Positions 6,568-8,379 of a DNA stretch of 8,379 nucleotides are shown piece after piece. The notes beneath the pieces were generated by a model. That model was not told the DNA's origin and made no database searches. It was given only the letters and a program-made list of their open reading frames with translations. The position numbers and the translations under genes were made by a program. Each line of letters begins with the position of its first letter. The first letter of the stretch is position 1. Source of the stretch: Thermoleophilaceae bacterium (GTDB taxonomy: Bacteria > Actinomycetota > Thermoleophilia > Solirubrobacterales > Thermoleophilaceae); NCBI GenBank assembly GCA_013813135.1, contig JACCSF010000157.1, forward strand, positions 1-8,379, given 5' to 3'.

Positions 6568-7428
6568 GTGGAACTCTATGAACTCAGACGCGCTTTAGAG
6601 GAGATCGGCGTCGAGTGGGAGATCGCGAATCAGCCCGTCGACGCGTCCACCCGCATCGGCTACCTGCCGAGCGAGGGTGTGGAGCCACTCGAGCAGCAGG
6701 AGACACTCGCGCGCGATCTGCTCGACCAATCGCTCGGCGCCGCACCGCCCCCGGTTCCGGCGCATGACCTGCGTGACGTCGGCGGACGCAGCTACGTGAC
6801 GCCGATTCGCGACCAGGAGCAGTGCTTGTCGTGCGTCGCGTTCGCCGCCTGTGCCGTCGTGGAAGGGACCCTGCGCGTTCAGGAGCACGGCCCCGATCTC
6901 GAGGTCGACCTATCGGAGGCCTGTCTGTACTACTGCGTGGCGGCAGGTGAGGGCCGCACCTGCTTCGGCGAAACGGGCGGGTGGCAGCCGAAGAAGGCGC
7001 TCGCCGCTATTCAGGCCGATGGCGTGCCCGACGAAGCCTGCTTCCCATACACCTCGGGCGACCAGGCTTGCAGCGCATGTTCGGACTGGCGGTCACGGGC
7101 AACGCGCATCACGGGCATGGTCAAGCTGGAATCCCACCCTGCGATGAAGGAGTGGGTCGCCACGCGAGGACCAGCGATCGCGTCGATGATGGTGTACGAG
7201 GACTTCCAGGCCTACGGAGGCGGGGCTGCGTACCGGCACGTCCTGGGTAATGAGATCGGCGGACACGCCGTCACGATCGTCGGCTACGACGACCCGGGCG
7301 GCTACTGGATCCTGAAGAACTCCTGGGGCGAAAACTGGGGCGAGGCCGGTTTCGGGCGGATAGCGTACGGCGAATGCGGGATCGACTCCGGGATGCTTGG
7401 CGTCGACACGGTCATTTCGCCCAGCTAG
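6568..7428 (+). CDS. papain-like cysteine peptidase (family C1A), no signal peptide
   Basis: A 286-residue C1A peptidase. Catalytic set: Gln83 (oxyanion hole), Cys89 in QCLSCVAFAA, His233 in GGHAVTIVGYDD and Asn251 in YWILKNSWGENWGE, with the papain spacing Gln-to-Cys of six. Substitutions: the canonical QGxCGSCW is QEQCLSCV, so the Gly at papain 23 is Leu and Trp26 is Val. Ten cysteines (86, 89, 95, 119, 123, 132, 158, 168, 171, 270) suggest disulfides or metal, odd for a protein with no signal peptide. Residues 1-70 form an acidic helical region (LYELRRALEEIGVEWEI, EQQETLARDLLDQ) that could be a short propeptide or a regulatory/adaptor domain; I do not recognise it. Start GTG 6568 follows AGGAGG with only 4 nt spacing; the alternative upstream frame has no better start. 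Divergent from the I42 inhibitor, which probably restrains it. Confidence 0.92.
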   Translation: MELYELRRALEEIGVEWEIANQPVDASTRIGYLPSEGVEPLEQQETLARDLLDQSLGAAPPPVPAHDLRDVGGRSYVTPIRDQEQCLSCVAFAACAVVEGTLRVQEHGPDLEVDLSEACLYYCVAAGEGRTCFGETGGWQPKKALAAIQADGVPDEACFPYTSGDQACSACSDWRSRATRITGMVKLESHPAMKEWVATRGPAIASMMVYEDFQAYGGGAAYRHVLGNEIGGHAVTIVGYDDPGGYWILKNSWGENWGEAGFGRIAYGECGIDSGMLGVDTVISPS

Positions 7429-7429
7429 C

Positions 7430-7446
7430 GTCAGTTTGACACTGAC
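7430..7446 (+). terminator. weak hairpin directly after the peptidase gene
   Basis: GTCAGT (7430-7435), loop TTGAC and ACTGAC (7441-7446) form a 6-bp stem two bases after the stop codon. No T-tract follows. It may end the peptidase transcript, but is weak. Confidence 0.35.
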
Positions 7447-7593
7447 TACCAGGGCTTGACCGCTGCTGGCTACCCCACCGAATCGAGTCGCTTGCGGGGC
7501 CCTTCCGGCTTGTTATCAACTCTGGGTAGCGATCCGTGCCTGCTTGGAGTCGGAGTACCGCCGCACGTGGATTCGCCTTTGGCGGGGGCCTGT

Positions 7594-7625
7594 GAGGGGA
7601 GCGACCTCGGTCGCTCCACCCCCTC
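7594..7625. other. strong hairpin with CTCG tetraloop
   Basis: GGAGCGAC (7598-7605), loop CTCG and GTCGCTCC (7610-7617) give an 8-bp stem; GAGG (7594-7597) and CCTC (7622-7625) can extend it past a 4-nt bulge. The segment CCTCGGTCGCTC (7605-7616) can instead pair over 12 bp with GAGCGACCGAGG (7680-7691). The 430-bp gap 7429-7861 otherwise holds no convincing coding frame: all reading frames there are Arg/Ser/Pro-rich and lack family motifs. Confidence 0.5.
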
Positions 7626-7721
7626 GATGCGAGAACCAAGCGATCCAAGGACGCAGGGAGCGTGGCGTGCTTTGCACCCGAGCGACCGAGGGCGCGGGAG
7701 CGGGACGGTTCGCAGCGTTTA

Positions 7722-7752
7722 GGGGTGAGCGACGGGACTCGAACCCGCGACC
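7722..7752 (-). tRNA. orphan 3' tRNA fragment (T arm and acceptor 3' strand)
   Basis: On the minus strand GCGGG (7748-7744), loop TTCGAGT (7743-7737) and CCCGT (7736-7732) form a perfect T arm with a G-U closing pair. CGCTCAC (7731-7725), C at 7724 as discriminator and CC (7723-7722) follow; the next base gives T instead of the A of CCA. The matching 5' acceptor GTGAGCG is not found within 150 nt upstream on the minus strand, and no D arm is visible. C73 and a TTTGTGG sequence about a dozen bases upstream of the T arm faintly suggest a histidine tRNA, but anticodon-to-T-arm spacing is about 3 nt too short. It is a remnant, not a working tRNA, and resembles the 3'-end copy left by elements that integrate into tRNA genes. 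Confidence 0.65.
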
Positions 7753-7864
7753 GCGACCACAAACGATGCGTTGGGGTGGGTTGCGGCTCAGTCGGCGAAT
7801 TGCGCTTGCCAGCGCGATCCCCTCTCGCATCTCGTTGGGCTAACCCGTCCGACTGGGGTGGGAA

Positions 7865-7882
7865 TCTCGGCTCTTGCCGAGA
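7865..7882 (+). other. 7-bp hairpin at the start of the zinc-ribbon-like gene
   Basis: TCTCGGC (7865-7871), loop TCTT and GCCGAGA (7876-7882). The only nearby start of the following gene (TTG 7874) lies inside the loop. The overlapping segment GAGCCAGCG (7881-7889) also pairs perfectly with CGCTGGCTC (7921-7929) over a 31-nt loop. Confidence 0.4.
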
Positions 7883-8269
7883 GCCAGCGCAACGAGGGTC
7901 AAGTGCCCGGACGGTGAGCACGCTGGCTCGCGGATCAAGCTCGACGGCACCTACGGCAAGCCCGGCCACCGCCGTCAGCGCTACAAGTGCTCCCCGCGTG
8001 GGGGCAGGCCGCACGTGTTCACCGAGCTTCTGCCCAGGGAGGAGTCATGGAACGGGGCCTGCGACCACTGCGAGCGCCAAGTCGAGCGCCGCGAGGGCCC
8101 CAAGGCCCCGCGTCACTACCAGTTCGTCGCCCGCGGGATCGCTGAGGCACTGGCAGCGGTCGGGGCTGGCGACACCTACATGCAGGCCTCCCGCGTGGCG
8201 CGGGATCGAGCCCGGCGCTTTCGCTTCGACCCCGCGACAGGCGAGGTTCGCGAGGAGGTTGTCCCGTAG
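7874..8269 (+). CDS. zinc-ribbon-like protein, probably truncated (transposase-like N-terminus?)
   Basis: A 131-residue frame from TTG 7874; in-frame stop TAA at 7841 and no ATG or GTG nearby, so the start is uncertain and has no clear RBS. Sequence: VKCPDGEHAGSRIKLDG (9-25), GHRRQRYKCSP (31-41), HVFTELLPR (47-55), CDHCE (63-67), then a helical stretch APRHYQFVARGIAEALAAVGAGDTYMQASRVARDRARR (78-115). C11, C39, C63 and C66 could bind zinc; the first knuckle lacks its second Cys. From memory, this pattern resembles the N-terminal part of much longer actinobacterial proteins with a zinc ribbon, a helical/HTH region and a transposase-like C-terminal domain; there the sequence continues past the ATGEVR seen here at 121-126. 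Here it stops five residues later, so I suspect truncation, perhaps by insertion of the element that starts downstream. The family assignment is tentative. Confidence 0.6.
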   Translation: MPRASATRVKCPDGEHAGSRIKLDGTYGKPGHRRQRYKCSPRGGRPHVFTELLPREESWNGACDHCERQVERREGPKAPRHYQFVARGIAEALAAVGAGDTYMQASRVARDRARRFRFDPATGEVREEVVP

Positions 8270-8284
8270 CTCGTAGAACTTGAG

Positions 8285-8366
8285 ACGGCGGTCCTCCCGC
8301 CTCGTCCGTTCCCGTTGGGAGCGTTCGCGGCGATCGAAGTCCACTCGAGACAGGAGGAACCGCCGT
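8285..8366 (+). promoter_or_regulatory. RBS-sequestering stem-loop upstream of the last gene
   Basis: ACGGCGGT (8285-8292) pairs perfectly with ACCGCCGT (8359-8366), and CCTCC (8293-8297) pairs with GGAGG (8353-8357), with a single bulged A at 8358. The 13-bp stem buries the Shine-Dalgarno AGGAGG and two bases of the GTG start. The 55-nt loop holds a nested hairpin CGTTCCC (8307-8313) / GGGAGCG (8317-8323) with one G-U pair. Such an arrangement can block translation of read-through mRNA, as known for some insertion sequences, or serve a switch. The two arms may also be terminal inverted repeats. Confidence 0.6.
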
Positions 8367-8379
8367 GGAGAAGGTACTT
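8365..8379 (+). CDS. start of an unidentified gene, partial (5 codons)
   Basis: GTG 8365 follows AGGAGG (8352-8357) with 7 nt spacing, an excellent ribosome binding site; the frame reads Met-Glu-Lys-Val-Leu to the window edge. Too short to identify. Its RBS lies in the right arm of the long stem described for 8285-8366 and the gene follows the truncated zinc-ribbon-like frame in the same orientation, which fits a transposase gene of an insertion sequence, but nothing proves it. Confidence 0.5.

Noticed and set aside
7722..7800. Complete tRNA gene on the minus strand
   Set aside because: T arm and 3' acceptor strand are present, but no matching 5' acceptor, no D arm and no paired anticodon stem could be found.
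7412..8014. Minus-strand frame of 200 codons across the intergenic region
   Set aside because: Composition is that of random GC-rich sequence, it crosses the tRNA remnant and the zinc-ribbon-like gene, and it has no motif.
7662..8276. Frame containing SDGTRTRDRDHKR
   Set aside because: This peptide pattern is a familiar false translation of a tRNA T arm read on the opposite strand; the remainder is out of frame with the zinc-ribbon-like gene.
1..8379. CRISPR array
   Set aside because: No set of regularly spaced direct repeats of 20-40 bp is visible anywhere in the window.

Overview
The window is high-GC DNA with frequent GTG/TTG starts, purine-rich Shine-Dalgarno sites and secreted or redox protein families that I associate with Actinomycetota. 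A Thermoleophilia-like lineage (Solirubrobacterales or Gaiellales) is my best guess. That is inference from gene style, not from a marker gene. I recognise no rRNA, intact tRNA or CRISPR array.

Left part (1-4619). An IlvD/Edd-family dehydratase leaves the window at the left edge on the minus strand. Divergent from it is a secreted protein of unknown function (1315-2091). It converges, across a 9-bp GC hairpin, on a minus-strand operon read from right to left: a SnoaL/NTF2-like protein (3663-4058), a small conserved protein with a questionable C-terminus (3310-3639) and an NDH-2/SQR-like flavoprotein (2167-3300). A promoter-like sequence (4116-4144) precedes the operon. Further right, also on the minus strand, lies a GNAT acetyltransferase whose N-terminal part looks short or lost. 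This part reads as ordinary metabolic and housekeeping DNA.

Middle part (4845-7428). This is the most interesting stretch. A membrane protein consists of a signal peptide, an extracellular beta-rich domain, one TM segment, a cytosolic helical domain of about 200 residues and two more TM segments. It is split by an apparent +1 frameshift near 5149-5154. It converges, with overlapping stop codons formed by one CTAG, on a chagasin-type (I42) cysteine-protease inhibitor. That inhibitor is transcribed divergently, with only 31 bp between start codons, from a papain-type (C1A) peptidase. Inhibitor and protease both lack signal peptides, so they appear to be an intracellular enzyme-inhibitor pair beside a membrane protein that could be sensor, target or anchor. 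I know of no named system with this architecture.

Right part (7429-8379). About 430 bp without a convincing protein contains a strong hairpin with a 12-bp alternative pairing partner and an orphan 3' end of a tRNA (T arm plus acceptor 3' strand, minus strand), which looks like an integration scar. A Cys-containing, zinc-ribbon-like protein of 131 residues follows and seems cut short. A new gene then starts at 8365 with an excellent ribosome binding site that is buried in a long stem. This end of the window looks like accessory DNA.
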